A stretch of 64,000 bases of DNA from Mytilisepta virgata (taxonomy: Eukaryota; Mollusca; Bivalvia; Mytilida; Mytilidae), in the NCBI GenBank assembly GCA_028015205.1, contig CM051508.1, forward strand, positions 14,712,001 to 14,776,000, written 5' to 3'. Shown here in pieces: positions 10,614-23,284 of the stretch. The first letter of the stretch is position 1. Each line of letters starts with the position of its first letter. The notes below the pieces were generated by a model. The model made no database searches. It was not told the DNA's origin and saw only the letters and a program-made list of their open reading frames with translations. The position numbers and the translations under genes are program-made.

Positions 10614-11930
10614 AATTGGTTTTACAACCCCTCCCCCCTAAAGCGAATTACCTGATTAACCATCACCAAGTACTATCATGGCCAAAAGGTTGGAAAGCAA
10701 AAGCCTTTTTTTTTTAAAAATAAGGTGAAAATACACGGATGTACGTAATATAACATGGAATCAAATACTGAAAATTTCTTAACAATGATATTTTAAGCTC
10801 GGTCTGAAAAATATAAATTCCAGTATCCAAGTAAATTTCCTTGCCATTTACAATTATCCAATGCTTATTCCCTTATTGAAATTTAAATCTCTTGAGTAAA
10901 GTTAAGCTTACCTGTAATTAACTTTTCCTATTAAGGTCCATCCTTACATGCTTTTACAGAGTTTTTGTCATAGGGCATACCCGATGAAGGTTGATTTCAT
11001 CAAAGCTGAACTTAGCTATTATATTAAGGCCGTACTTACATGTGTTTGATAAGTGTTGTATAATATTCGATTTAAAAAATGCATAAACATCAATTATTCA
11101 TGGTAAATATGGGTTTCAGAATGTGTCAAATAAAAAGCTATCAAATCTAAGTATCAAGGTAAGGTAAGACATATAAAATAGAAAAAGCTTTCCAGATTGA
11201 AAAATTTACGCCCAAGAAGCATCTTCTCTTGATTAATCTTCGCCATGTTATCATTATGACCAAAATTCTAGAAGGTTAACATTTCTTTTACATATATTCT
11301 CAAATTACGTAACATAATAGGACAGGTATAAGTAAAATTTCGTAATACATTATTTGAATATGCAAACTCGGAAACAGAAAGTATGTCAATTTGCTTCAGA
11401 TAGTAGAAAAATATTTTTGTTTGACATTTTAAACGAAGATATCTAAATTTAAGGGAATTTAAAGTCTTTACTGAAGCTGTTTGGAGCAAAGAAAACCTCG
11501 AGTTTTTGTAAGACTTTTGTTTGAATCCTCGCATGTATATCATTGAAGAGGTTCAAAAGGACGTCAAACTGTTCGTCTTCTTTTACGGTCATCGGTATTC
11601 GTAAATTTCGATACCTGATGTTTTTTTCATAACCCCCCGCCCTTCTTCAATCTGCAATTGTAAAAGTCAAAGTGTTGTTTCCGTGATACAGTATATTATC
11701 GGTCTATTATTAGTAATATCGTTAAAATTTTATGTTCTAGAGGGTATTTTTTAGAATTAGAAAAAAACATTATAATAATGAATGTTAAACATCTCCATTT
11801 ATAATATATGTAATAAGTTTAAAGTTTTATATTCTAAAGGATACGTTTCAGTATTATACAAACATTATATTTATAGTTCTTGATATCCTAAAGAATAAAG
11901 CAAAAAACATCTTAGGGTTAATTTTTAAAA
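10614..11930. other. No gene recognised
   Basis: AT-rich. The frame at 11268-11543 has no protein-like features beyond length. Confidence 0.45.
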
Positions 11931-11934
11931 ATTT

Positions 11935-13385
11935 ATGAAATATTCCATGATATCCAATAGGGTTAAAATAATACCAAACTATCTGAGGACACAGCTACTT
12001 GTTGTATTGTTTTTGTTTTGTTTTGTTTTGTTTTTTTTATGAATTTACTCAAACAAAATATGTTGTTATTTCTATAATATCTAAAGAGTATTTTGTTAGT
12101 TGCTTTTGACGAATTTACTAAAACCAAATATGTTGTAATTTCTATAACATCTAGAGAGTAATTTATTAGTTGCTTTGGTGAATTTACTAAAACCAAATAT
12201 GTTGTAATTTCTATAATATCTAACGAGTATTTTGTTAGTATCTTTGATAAATTTACTAAAACCAAATATGTGGTAATTTCTATAATATCTAGAGAGTAAT
12301 TTATTAGTTGCTTTGATAATTTTACTAAAACCAAATATGTGGTAATTTCTATAATATCTAGAGAATAATTTATTAGTTGCTATCTAGAGAATAATTTATT
12401 AGTTGCTTTGATTAATTTACTAAAACCAAATATGTTGTAATTTCTATAATATCTAAAGAGTATTTTGTTAGTTGCTTTGACGAATTTACTAAAACCAATT
12501 ATCACGATTATGTGGTAATTTCTATAATATATTAGTTTCTTTGATGAATTTACTAAAACCAAATATGTGGTAATTTCTATAATATCTAGAGAGTAATTTA
12601 TTAGTTGCTTTGATGAATTTACTAAAACCAAATATGTTGTAATTTCTATAATATCTAGAGAGTAATTTATTAGTTGCTTTGATGAATTTACTAAAACCAA
12701 AGATATGGTAATTTCTATAATATCTAGAGAGTAATTTATTAGTTGCTTTGACGAATTTACTAAAACCAAATATGTGGTAATTTCTATGATATCTAGAGAG
12801 TAAATTGTTAGTTTCTTTGATGAATTTACTCAAACCAAATTAGCGGTAATTTATATAATAACTAAAGGGTAATTTATTAGTTTCTTTGATGAATTTACTC
12901 AAACAAAATGCGAGGTATTTTCTACGATATCTATAACGGTATTTCATTTGTTGCCTTGACTGAAGGAAAATTTGTGAAAACTTCCTAAAGGGTAAGGTCC
13001 AAATTATCTCAGGACAGAGCCATTTGTTAGTTGCTTTTATGAATTTGCTCAAACAAATGAGTGACAATTCCCATGATATCCTAAAGGGTAAAGCCAAAAT
13101 CATCCGAGGACAGAGCCTTTGTTAGTTGCTTTGATGAATTTACTCAAATCAAAGGAGTGACAATTTTCATGATATCCTAAAGGGTAAAGCCAAAATTAAT
13201 CTGAAGATAGAGCTATTTGTTATTTGCTTTGATGAATTTACTCAAACCAAATGTATGCCAAATTCTATGATAACCAAAAGGTTAATGTGTAAGTTGCTTT
13301 GCTGAATTGACTCAAACCAAATTTGTGGTAATTTCCATTATATCCTCAATGGTAAAGCCCAAATCATATAAGTAAAGATTTATTT
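11935..13385. repeat. Tandem array, 69-bp core unit with ~95-bp edge units
   Basis: Core units carry TTAGTTGCTTTGATGAATTT, ACTAAAACCAAATATGTGGT and TCTATAATATCTAGAGAGTA. Successive starts at 12601, 12670, 12739 and 12808 give an exact 69-bp period. Towards 13000-13385 the units lengthen to about 95 bp by carrying an extra segment (GGTAAAGCCAAAATCATC, GAGGACAGAGCC). Because 69 is a multiple of three, the minus strand shows long periodic frames (11963-12334, 12380-12769, 12522-12833). These repeat a 23-residue motif and are by-products of the period, not genes. Confidence 0.88.
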
Positions 13386-14224
13386 GTTCAATACTTTACA
13401 CAAAACAAATCGGTTTAAGCTATCAGGAAACATAGACATGACATAGATGATATAATATAATATATTAAACACAGGTAAAGTTCATGCTTTATATCATGAA
13501 CAGATTAGGTTTTGACCTGCCTTATTATCTTTTTGCGATCTTACAATTGGCTAGAGTTTGAGCCATTTGTCATCTGTTTTATTTTATTTATTTATTTGTT
13601 TAAATTATTTATTTATTTATTGTTTGGTGAGTAGCACCTACGTTTTTTCTTTATTCCTTTCGACAGCTCAATGGGCTTTCAATATTTGTTTAATTAGTAT
13701 ACGAGCTATTTCGCAACATTTTTATTTCATCTTTTCATCTAGATCAAAACTAGTTGATTACAATTTACTGTTACAGATTTCAGACTGTAAATGTGGAATA
13801 TTTCCCATTTTGTGAATTAGAAATTTCAACGTGTATCAGATGAATTTATAATTATATCAAAATACGAATTTGGCAAATTAAAGTTAATGAAGGATTATCA
13901 TCCATTTCTTAGGAAAAAAATATGGAGCAGGCGGCTAGATTTTATTTTTTATTCTATGGATCACGTTCTGTCGTCAACTCATGTTTGGCAAGGCCAGTGT
14001 GCACGAAAATTTTTACTGTCTGCAAGTCCTGGATAGAGGACTTGTGATCGATTCAAGACTACCGATAAAGTCGACATTGTATATGTGAAATGACAAATTT
14101 TATAAGACAAAGACTCGAGAAATTTCTTAAAATCGCACTTCATTGAAATTTAAAAACATAGGCCGGGTCGATTTTGTAGGGGCGGACGGGGAAGAGAATT
14201 TATCCATTTACTTTATTTGGGCTT
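13386..14224. other. No gene recognised; TTTA-rich microsatellite
   Basis: Contains a (TTTA)n-like stretch around 13575-13622. No supportable gene; the 85-codon frame begins in the microsatellite. Confidence 0.5.
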
Positions 14225-14470
14225 AGCTACATTGTATCTGTTGGTGATTTTTGGTTTTACACTTTATGCTATTTAAGGGTTGATTCTGAGTTCAACATTT
14301 TCTGCCTTCAAAATTGTATGCCTTGCCTTCTTCGTATAGGCCAGTTCTCGCTGTGATAATCCATATCAAACGATTTTTTATGACAATATAGAACGCTGCC
14401 TTTTTTTGTTGTGACATTGGCTGCAAAACCGCCAGCGCGGCGTTAAACAACAATCAATCAATCAATCAAC
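14225..14470 (+). mobile_element. Retroelement 3' tail of molluscan type
   Basis: Ends with CCAGCGCGGCGTTAAACAAC followed by (AATC)n. Short-repeat tails after a GCGTTAAAC motif are familiar 3' ends of SINE/LINE-type elements in bivalves. The upstream limit is uncertain. Confidence 0.55.
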
Positions 14471-15775
14471 AGCGTGTTTTCATCACGTGGCTTTAGTCCT
14501 GTTCTTACACATTGTTATGTGATAATAATAAAGAATTGTGATATGGGTGAATGAATCTTTCCATTAGTCCGTCCCCGTGCGTTGACATAGATTTTAACGA
14601 TTACGATTTCGGAATTGTGACGTAATAATTGCAAGATTCTGTTCAAAACGGGGATCAGAGGATAGGTAAATGAATGGACGAGTCGAAATATTATTGAGCG
14701 AGTGATTGACTGACTTTGTCAGTCAGTAGATCTTTCCAAAAGACGTTTAATTAGCATAAAGTTGTATGCATTTTAGAATTAGTTACATCCTTTAACACTT
14801 TTATACAATTTTTTTCAATACAATTTTAAATCTCTTTATTCATAAGGCACTTACCAAATTATTAGAGCATATTTCAATGCAATGATCGGTATCTGATCAA
14901 GTTTTTGTTCACTGCGCTGAACCAGGAAGTTTTACATACCAACATTTGTGCGGTAACAGAGACGTGTTCTCATGACCTGCATGTTGAACATAACACCTGA
15001 TGGGCTTTCATGTACGTTGTATGATGCATACAGGTGCAAGGCACAATCAAGTATAAAATTACATACGATATAACTTGAAAATGTCTCTGCTATAAATTTG
15101 CCGTAAATTACAAACGTTTTTAATAAATATGCATTTAAAAATATTATTAAAATATTCTTAATTAGAAGTTATACGCTACCTTAACAAAATGTGTCCACAT
15201 TTAGTCAAGTATTCCAAATGCGAGAAACGAAAAAGATTACCTGGTAAATTACGTAATATGTACGTACATGTTAGAATATAATGTGACAGATATGTGCAAT
15301 GCAAAATAGACCTAGTAATTTGTAACAGGTGATCAGTCAGAGGGGTTCAGCATGGGTGATTAAAATCTTAATTATTTAATTTTTCTTCTTAATGATTACT
15401 TTTGAATAACATGAAAATAAATAAACATATGATATAGGTTTTTCGACACATGGTTTTTTTTAATGATCTAAATTTGATTTGAATAAAATGTATTAATAAA
15501 TATCAAATGAATACAAATTCTTGTAAACTACTAAATCAATAACAACTATTTTAAAATACAGTTAAGAGTCAGATTGTTATTTATTATTTCGTAGTGAGCT
15601 ATTTTTTTTCATTTGACAAGATTATCAGCAAGGACTCTGTAACTTGTCACCATTGTTACAAAAGTTTAGATTTCATAGATTTGACTGTCTACTGTGTTCA
15701 AGTCGAAACATAAATTATAATTAGTTTTCAGCTCAAGAAATCTCGTCTCTTGAAACAAGGTGACTCGAAACAAAC
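14471..15775. other. No gene recognised
   Basis: AT-rich noncoding DNA without visible repeat structure. Confidence 0.45.
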
Positions 15776-16019
15776 AAAATTAGATCTACGAATTGCTCCT
15801 TTCAGTCACTGCATGTAGATCTAACAAAACTCCATTTTACTTTCTGTTCTGATGACCTATTGAGAATCCTCAGGTTTTATCCTTAGGATAATGCCTTCAA
15901 AATCATGAAGGCGAAAATCTGATTGGTTGGTTGGAAAGGTAATCAAAATAGAAAGTAAAATGGAGTATTGTTAGATCTTCATGTAGTGGCTGAAAGGAGC
16001 AATTAGTAGATCTAATTTT
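15776..16019. repeat. Foldback: 83-bp inverted arms around a 78-bp spacer
   Basis: The left arm (15776-15858, AAAATTAGATCTAC...) matches the reverse complement of the right arm (15937-16019) with about ten differences. Both carry ATTGCTCCTTTCAG and CTCCATTTTACTTTCT motifs. It could be a nonautonomous foldback element; no clear target duplication was found. Confidence 0.75.
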
Positions 16020-17200
16020 AATTAGATTGGAAAACAAAGTAATTGAAAACCATTGCGTTTCTATTTCTATAATATCTATTATGTTCATTAAAAAAAGGCA
16101 CTAGTAACACATTTTTGATCTTAAACGGTAATTTCTATCCTGACTGTTTTGATTTTTGCAATTCATGTGATTTCAGAAAAAAATCTAGAAAACAAGACAA
16201 AACAAGTTATATTGACTAGCAGTTAATCAAAGATTTGATAAGACCATGACAAATTTATGCAACGTTTACCTTTACCTATAATAAACTGATCTAAACTTGT
16301 CTTGACTGATCTTGACTGCCTGTAAGACAGTACCTTAATTTGACAATGTTATCTTGATTTTTGTTGAAAAATATGTTGATGACTATAATTCATGCAGATA
16401 GATGTAGGATAGGGGAATTCCACCCGAGGGATCACATTTTTGTATCTGACTGAAAAATATAATCTCCGAGGTGGACTTCCCTTACTATTTCTGTATGTAT
16501 GATATATTTTCTCTAATTACAGACCGAATAAATTCAAAAGAAATAGACCGTAAGTGAAATGGCTGGCCAAAACAGAAAAATAATTCAACAAAACTAACGA
16601 TTCTATAAATATACATTCTCCTTCAGGTACGAGTGAATTATGGAATTTCTCTACCCGAGTTAAATTTTCGATTTTCAACACGCGAGCCTTGAGCCTTTTC
16701 GACAAAAACCTCAAGAAAATGTCGTTGCTATGTAGTTTGTTTACATAGAAGTTATTTCGGATCTTCTCTGGTCTATCGTTGCAATAACTGTAGAAAAAAA
16801 GGGCGGTTATTCCCACGTATAAATTTAATCATTTTTATCCCACCGATTAAACACAAGAATAGGAGAAATATATATAACATACAAAACATAGAACTGTATT
16901 GAAAATTCAGGTTAATTTAATGCAATAACTAAGACTTATTATATTTAAATTTGTTAATACCAGTAGGTGCTGAAGTTAGGTAAAATATTTATAAATAGAG
17001 AATTCAGGCATTGATTTCTAATTTGTGTTTAATCATGTAGACGTTTTACTCAAGTAAGTTTTATTTCAGCTGCCACACAGTTATTTTTATAAGATGTAAT
17101 AAATATGCCAGAAAAAAATATATTTTTGTAATCGCCGCCTGTGTGAAAAAAAGTTTTATTATTGCGATTGGAGATCGAGTAAACATTGAAAATGGAAGAT
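16020..17200. other. No gene recognised
   Basis: The frame at 16517-16816 (minus) is open for 99 codons, but I recognise nothing in it and see no splice context. Confidence 0.4.
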
Positions 17201-17204
17201 TTAA

Positions 17205-18414
17205 GGGGTAGGCCTGGATTAGGCCAAAATTGTCCACTCGTTTAATTTTTTTCATATTTTCGTCATGCATTATACATGTCTCAATACACCACCTGAGAAA
17301 ATTTTGTTGAAATTCAATCACGCGTTTCCTTCACAGGGTTCATTGAAAATGGGCATTTAAGGGATACCCTTCATTCCATGAGATGACACAAGTTAAAGAT
17401 TATTACTACCTCTCATGTTTGATAAAAAATAGTTATAATTATTGAACTGAAGAACAGAGATATAGTCTTAATCAAAAATGAAATATGATGGTAACATTCA
17501 TTCTTTATATGTAAATTCAAAGGTAAAAAGTACCAGATATGTTAGGAATTTCGTTCATATTCAGTTGCAACATTAAATATTCAAACACTGCTGTAAAAAA
17601 ATCTTTCGTTTAATTCTTACAAAAAACTGTTAAAACAAATATCATATATATGTGTGTTATATGACAAAAAATAATGAAATTGTAACCACAAGTTTTCACA
17701 ATATACTCGATCAATTTTGATATTCAGACATTGAAAAAAATAAAGATTTTCCCATAATACTATTTGAAGCTGCATTATCATTCATTATATGCAGTTTATA
17801 TATGCTATACAACAAATCATGGTTACTAGTATATGATTTAAGGCAGAAAATATCTCTAAAACATTCGATTCATCAATTAAATGCTATTTAAAATAATCCT
17901 GAAAATGTCAGGAGTGTTACATTTTATGTGTGATGGACTATTACTGTTACAGTATAAGACTAACAGGATAATGTGATATAAGCAACCACGCACTGAGATG
18001 AGGACAAGATAAGCACACACTACAAACACACACTTCTCAGGAGGAGGGGGGCTAATTCTAGATTATATATTACGAATTTATGGGACGAGTAGAAAATTTT
18101 AATAAGGATTTATGAAATTATTGCAAATATTGACTCGGCATTTTCTTCATTTCGAGCGGCTTTTTCATCATCGTAATATGCATTTCATAATTGTCCCTGG
18201 ATGTTAAACAATAATTCATCAATATATCAAATCCTACGTAATTATCGATTTTGCACATATTTCGAAAAAGTTTTAGTTTCGTTACGGAGATGCCCCTTAC
18301 TTCGTCTAATGCGAGGAAATTTTGTACGTCATAGTAATGCCACGTCACTCCTATTGTTTGACGTCAAGAAAAAACATCAATAGGAGTTATCTCCCTTACC
18401 CCAGGCCTACCCCC
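17205..18414. mobile_element. TTAA family D element (1210 bp)
   Basis: The ends are GGGGTAGGCCTGG and CCAGGCCTACCCCC, inverted repeats with a one-base length difference, flanked by TTAA at 17201-17204 and 18415-18418. At the right end the 12-mer GGGAGATAACTC (minus strand) lies exactly 19 nt inside the TTAA, as in family B. A 76-codon minus frame (18118-18348) lies inside, but I cannot identify a transposase. Only one copy is in the window, so the outer boundaries rest on the terminal repeats and TTAA. Confidence 0.68.
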
Positions 18415-18418
18415 TTAA

Positions 18419-19004
18419 TTAATGTAGTCGTTTTAATTAATGGGATTAAAAACATTTGAATTCAAAATGTTATTATACACATATATAATAGCTGTGAGAA
18501 CAATACCTATACAACAAAGTGTCTACCAATTAACCTGTCTCCGGATGGCGGCAATCAATAACCAGAAACTTACCTGAGTAAATGAAAACAAAGGGGGACA
18601 AATCTAGAATAAATCGGACGTGAAAATATGCATTAAAAATGCGAGTTTTTAATATTGCGATGCTAAGCTGATCGCAATTTTCGCAATGATAAAAACATCG
18701 CAATAATTTCCATCTTTATAGTATGTATATTTGTCGCCTTGCTACGTTGATAAAAAACTTTAAAACGCATTTATTCAATCTAAATCATGGAATCGTTTGC
18801 CTAATCATGATGACTACATGGATTCTATAGATAATAATAAACAGTAGGATGCACAAATTTAGACAGATCATACAATTTGCTATTATTGAATTTTTATTAT
18901 TACCAATGGACCTATTTGTCTGCTGGTAGACTCTAATTCCCATAGGGTATCATCAGCTTGGTTTCTAGTATTTTGATATGCAAGGTTTCCTTGCGAACAA
19001 TTCT
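18419..19004. other. No gene recognised
   Basis: AT-rich, no supportable frame. A short hairpin-like run (GCGATGCTAAGCTGATCGCA, near 18657-18676) may be chance. Confidence 0.4.
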
Positions 19005-19014
19005 GATTAGTTGA

Positions 19015-19361
19015 TGGATGGATGAATGAATTATTGTTTAACGTCCAGTGGCAACCAGGTGCATACCAGGACGAGAACATGTTGATATCATGATGAATAT
19101 GATCCCTACTTTCTACTAAACCGACAAGCCAAGTCGAATGTTTAATGTGCTAGCTCACGAGTTAACTGTCCTCAGGAAGACATATCACCCCACTCGGATA
19201 CATTATACTGACTCCGAGCCGACCAGTCTTTGCACTCCTAGATGCCGCGTGCTTGGCGGAGAAGCATCAAATACCAATTTTAATGTCTTTGGTTTGACCC
19301 GTCCGGGGATCGAACCCGCGACCTGTCGCACTCGGGGCGAGCACGCTACCACGAGACCACC
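19015..19361 (-). mobile_element. tRNA-headed SINE S1, full length with target duplication
   Basis: On the minus strand it begins GGTGGTCTCGTGGTAGCGTG (A-box region), then GGGTTCGATCCC (B box), GACGGGTCAAACC, a body with GGCTCGGAGTCAGTATAATG, and a (TGGA/CATC)n tail next to AACGTCCACTGG-like sequence. A direct repeat GATTAGTTGA flanks it (19005-19014 and 19362-19371). It is not a working tRNA gene: no acceptor stem closes. Frames at 18883-19080 and 19138-19371 overlap it. Confidence 0.85.
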
Positions 19362-19371
19362 GATTAGTTGA

Positions 19372-21366
19372 ATAAATAAAGATATAAATGTAGATGAAAT
19401 AGACCAAATGTATGTTTTACCTTTTAGAACTAGTATCTACGTTTTATGGACTTCCCCGATTTATCACTCCTACTATAAACTAAATCAAGGGTTAAAAAAG
19501 TAATCACTTCGTCTTGACCATGACTTAAACAAATCAAAAACGCATTTAAAACATCTGTAAATGTGTTGGTGGGATTTCTGCATTGCCGAACGGAGGATTA
19601 AAATCGAATAAATATCAATAGACGAATGCAGTGACTGAGAGCTTTATCAAGGCAATATGTTTATTTTTATAGAAAGCGGTTAAAACACAAGCTGCTAGTA
19701 TGCATATAGAAATTCAGCGATCGTTGACTAGAGGGAGAGACCATTTTATTTTTATTTATTGGGATTTTTTTTGGAGGAAGTAATATGAAAAAACTTGGTT
19801 AAAAAGTGTGATTAAAACATATGCTGAAAAAGGTATCGGTATAGCAAAAAAACGTCGAGTGCGATTCATTGGCAACAAAAAGTTAGGTTCACGTTTTCCA
19901 CAAAACATGTCGAAAATCTCTTGACCCCCTCTCAAAACAATTGTTGAAAAGATTGAATGAGAAAACATTGTAAATTTAATTAAACCGCTAGCTTACTCTT
20001 CTCATCTCAAACTCGCTTGTCTCAAATATTCTAGTCATTTTTTAAATGTTTCCCTCTTATCTATAATACTAAATTTACGAATTAGCCGAATAGGCGGCAA
20101 AACGCGTGGTTCAAAATAAACGATGTATGGTTCAGATTATAAAGGTTATTATCGGATTTGACAATCTGCATTTATAAATTTAAACTGCAGCTTTGTTTAT
20201 GTGCAAATGGAATTTGTATGCATTTTTCCAATATGAATTCTCCCAACATATCCCTTAGAAGGTTCTCGAATGCATCATTTTAACACATTGATTTAAATAA
20301 ACAAGTATACACATATTTTTAATGTATTTCTGTTTAAAACATTCTCCTTCGAGTGGGATGTTTCCGCTTCATGTATTCAGGATTGTTTTTCTACTATAAC
20401 GCAATTTCTCCTAACTGTAAAGGTTATGAACTTTGAAGATTATGAAGAAGGAAGGTAAAGGTCAGAGGAATTCCTAACTTAGTTGTTTTTTGGATTGCTC
20501 GGATGTTTACCTTGCACAAAGTGATAAAACCAACCATTATCTATTTTTACATTATTTGTCATATGACCTGTCTAAATATATCTCTACCATACCCTAGATA
20601 AAAATATTTTTAACAAATGGTCATCTTTATCATTAATGACGAAATTTATCTCGGGCATCTTTGATAATTATAAACGTGGACAACACACGCAGCCACACAC
20701 TAAAACTGCTTTTTATCGTCTGATTATTGGATATATTTGTGAAATTAAGCTTCGCTAGCCCTGACCATGATGACAATGGAACAATAGGAACAATTATTTT
20801 CCAAAAATATGCTGTACCTAACTCACGGCATCTTTTTAAAAATTCATCCGTCACTAAGGAAATGTTTACATCTACAATTTCATTTTCATATATATTCTGA
20901 AGGGAAAAGGTAATGCATTATGGAATGTGTATTTGATGAAAGCTTTTCATCAAGTTCCAGTTCAGAATTAATTGTAACAATAAAAATATTGACAATTTAT
21001 GTGGTTGTGTTTTCGTCATATGGACTTTGATGGAACCTGAAGTTCCATTTTGGTAATTATTTCTACGTGGCATACAGTCTACTTCATCAGTGGATACATC
21101 TTCGGTAGTAACCAACAGCCATATGACAATTGGGTCACGCTGACCTACATTTCACGCTTCATTGACTTCTGTTAAAATTTGCATTAACATCCATTTCTGG
21201 AATACTACTGCATATATATACATCAAACTATCAGATGATACCGCCTACTTGACAGGAAAGTTTATGGGAAGCCTGCCACAACATCCATATTGAGTTCCTG
21301 TTCCATGAATGACATGGCCGCAACAACTTTTTATAGTCAATATGGCCACCACAAAAAAACATTTTT
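19372..21366. other. No gene recognised
   Basis: AT-rich; minus frames at 19756-19968, 20633-20854 and 20918-21115 show no recognisable family or clear splice context. Confidence 0.4.
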
Positions 21367-21400
21367 ATTGAACCCGCGCTCGCGCGGGTTCAATATCTAG
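21367..21400 (+). mobile_element. Helitron-type 3' terminus (hairpin plus CTAG)
   Basis: A perfect 12-bp GC-rich stem, ATTGAACCCGCG and CGCGGGTTCAAT, with loop CTCG, is followed two bases later by CTAG and then T. Helitron 3' ends are a short hairpin just before CTRR, inserted before a T. The 5' end was not located. Confidence 0.5.
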
Positions 21401-21419
21401 TGTTTATTATAAAATTGTC

Positions 21420-22010
21420 ATTGTATTTGAGGTAAACTAGAGGTTCCCAGGACCTGTATCGCTGGAAATCATTTGAGAATAAATTATTTGACTATTTCCA
21501 TCTTGACAGACAGTTTGGAACATCGCTGTCCTATTGGCTCACTGGTTTTGTCAAATTTTTTACAGGTTTCAAATGGGAACATCTTTCAGTGATTTTTCCC
21601 CATAAGGTACTATGTTACATTATGTTTGGTTCTGGCAGCCATCTTGGATCGCAGGTGGTGTCATCGGACACATTCTGAAAAAGAACCACCTAAGGACCAC
21701 TGCTGCCAAGTTTTTGTTCCCATTGACCCAATGGTTTCAGAAAAAAAACTATCTTTAAGTAAATTTCCCAAAGAGGCCTATATTAAGCTATGTTCAGCTC
21801 TGGCAGCCATCTTTGATGACAGTGGGGTGGTCGGATAAAATTCTGAGAGAGGACCAACTAAGGACCATTGCTGCCAAGTTTCGTTCCAATTGGAAAAGTG
21901 GTTTCAGACAAGAAGATTTCTTAAGAAAAGTTTAATACGACAGACAGATTACGACGGACGGACGCAAAGTGATTGCAATAACTCACCTGGCCCTTTGTGC
22001 AAGCTGAGTT
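21420..22010 (+). mobile_element. Pearl-like tandem-core element P2
   Basis: About two and a half units of roughly 155 bp share GGACCATTGCTGCCAAGTTT, GGTTTCAGACAAGAAGAT and CTCTGGCAGCCATCTTTGAT motifs. These are followed by ACGACGGACGGACGCAAAGT and a terminal hairpin (21980-22010, ACTCACCTGG / CAAGCTGAGT). Same family as P3 at 39.6-40.2 kb. Confidence 0.7.
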
Positions 22011-22039
22011 AAAAATGAAAAAAGCGGAGTTGACATAGC

Positions 22040-22230
22040 AAACGCTATGTTAAAATATTAAGAAAGAAAAGTCAATAATGACATACCAATCAATTAACGC
22101 CATCAAACAGACAGAACCCCAGACAAGAAATAATAAAAACGTCATAAAAGAGATGTAAGCAAAAACATTAACACAAAAGACAGTCAGCGTATTCTGACTT
22201 GGTATAGACACTGAACAGTGGTGTTGTTTA
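22040..22230 (+). repeat. Dispersed family G copy
   Basis: AAAGTCAATAATGACATACC, AATCAATTAACGCC and the end TATTCTGACTTGGTATAGAC match diverged segments at 23105-23145, 43080-43270 (plus), 38455-38600 and 50640-50770 (minus). Probably retroelement-derived. Confidence 0.5.
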
Positions 22231-23284
22231 ACCGATTTTATGGGTACCCTAACTTCCCCCATATCTACCCTGACACTCTAGTGTATAAAACATACTACAA
22301 AAGCCAATATTATGATTACCAACAAGGCGATCGCTTGCTAGAACTGCGCAAGGTGTTTGGACGGCACATAATTTAGATAGCAGGGTCATAATATGTTCTT
22401 TTGAACTGGAAATTTACGTAAGGCTCTCATACCTGCTGGTCTGATACTGACGCTCTAATAACCGAAATGGTTAGAAATAACACTCCCATAAAGGATTTAA
22501 TGATATCTCGACATGGAATTCAATAGAAATCGGCAGTAGTATTCGTAAAAAAGTTTGATCTTTGTTGTAATTGGAAAAGGGGTGACGGAACATACATTAA
22601 TAAGTCTGGTTGCTCCAAATTATTTCTAGGATCTAAAATCACTTCCTTGCATCCCCTAAATAAAAACAGATGCTTGCTCTCTTATGTCTTTTGATTAAGA
22701 GCTGGTTCTATAACGCTAGTTAGGATGTTATGGATGTTTACATTGTCTCGCCCCCACAGTTCCGTCCCCTAAAGCTTAAATTAAGAAAATGACCTAAATG
22801 TAATGTAGCAGATACAAGTGTCAAATTCAAGATCGAATGGGTCTCCACCCTTATCCCTGTCCTCATATCCATTGATACGAGTCTAAGATACATGTGTCGT
22901 AATCCTTAATTGGTGAATTCTACAATAAGAAAATATAAACAACGGAACGGACAGCATAAACAATGAAAAAATCAAAGAAATACCAAGCAAATTAAACCAT
23001 CCAACCGTCATATCCTTAAAAACGAAAAACGCATCACAGATAAGGTCATCACTGATATGCCAATCGTTTAATGCCAAAAATCTACATACCCTCAGACAAA
23101 ACATAGGAACAGATAAAGTCAACAATGACATACCAATCAATTAAAGATTGTTTTTGCACACAAAAACGTATTTCTCCTCCCGCCCGCATGTTATCAGGAG
23201 GGAACATTAAATAGTTGTATTACAAACATGATATCAAGTAAAGTCAAGAAATACCGATGCAATTAATTGGATTTCATAATGAGT
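22231..23284. other. No gene recognised
   Basis: Contains a short family G fragment (23105-23145). The 85-codon minus frame at 22883-23140 overlaps that repeat. Confidence 0.4.

Noticed and set aside
11963..12833. Long repetitive minus-strand proteins of 103-129 residues
   Set aside because: They result from a 69-bp tandem period, which is a multiple of three; the frame has no start, splice or domain support.
11935..13385. CRISPR-like array
   Set aside because: There are no unique spacers between repeats, whole units are tandem, and the DNA is animal in character.
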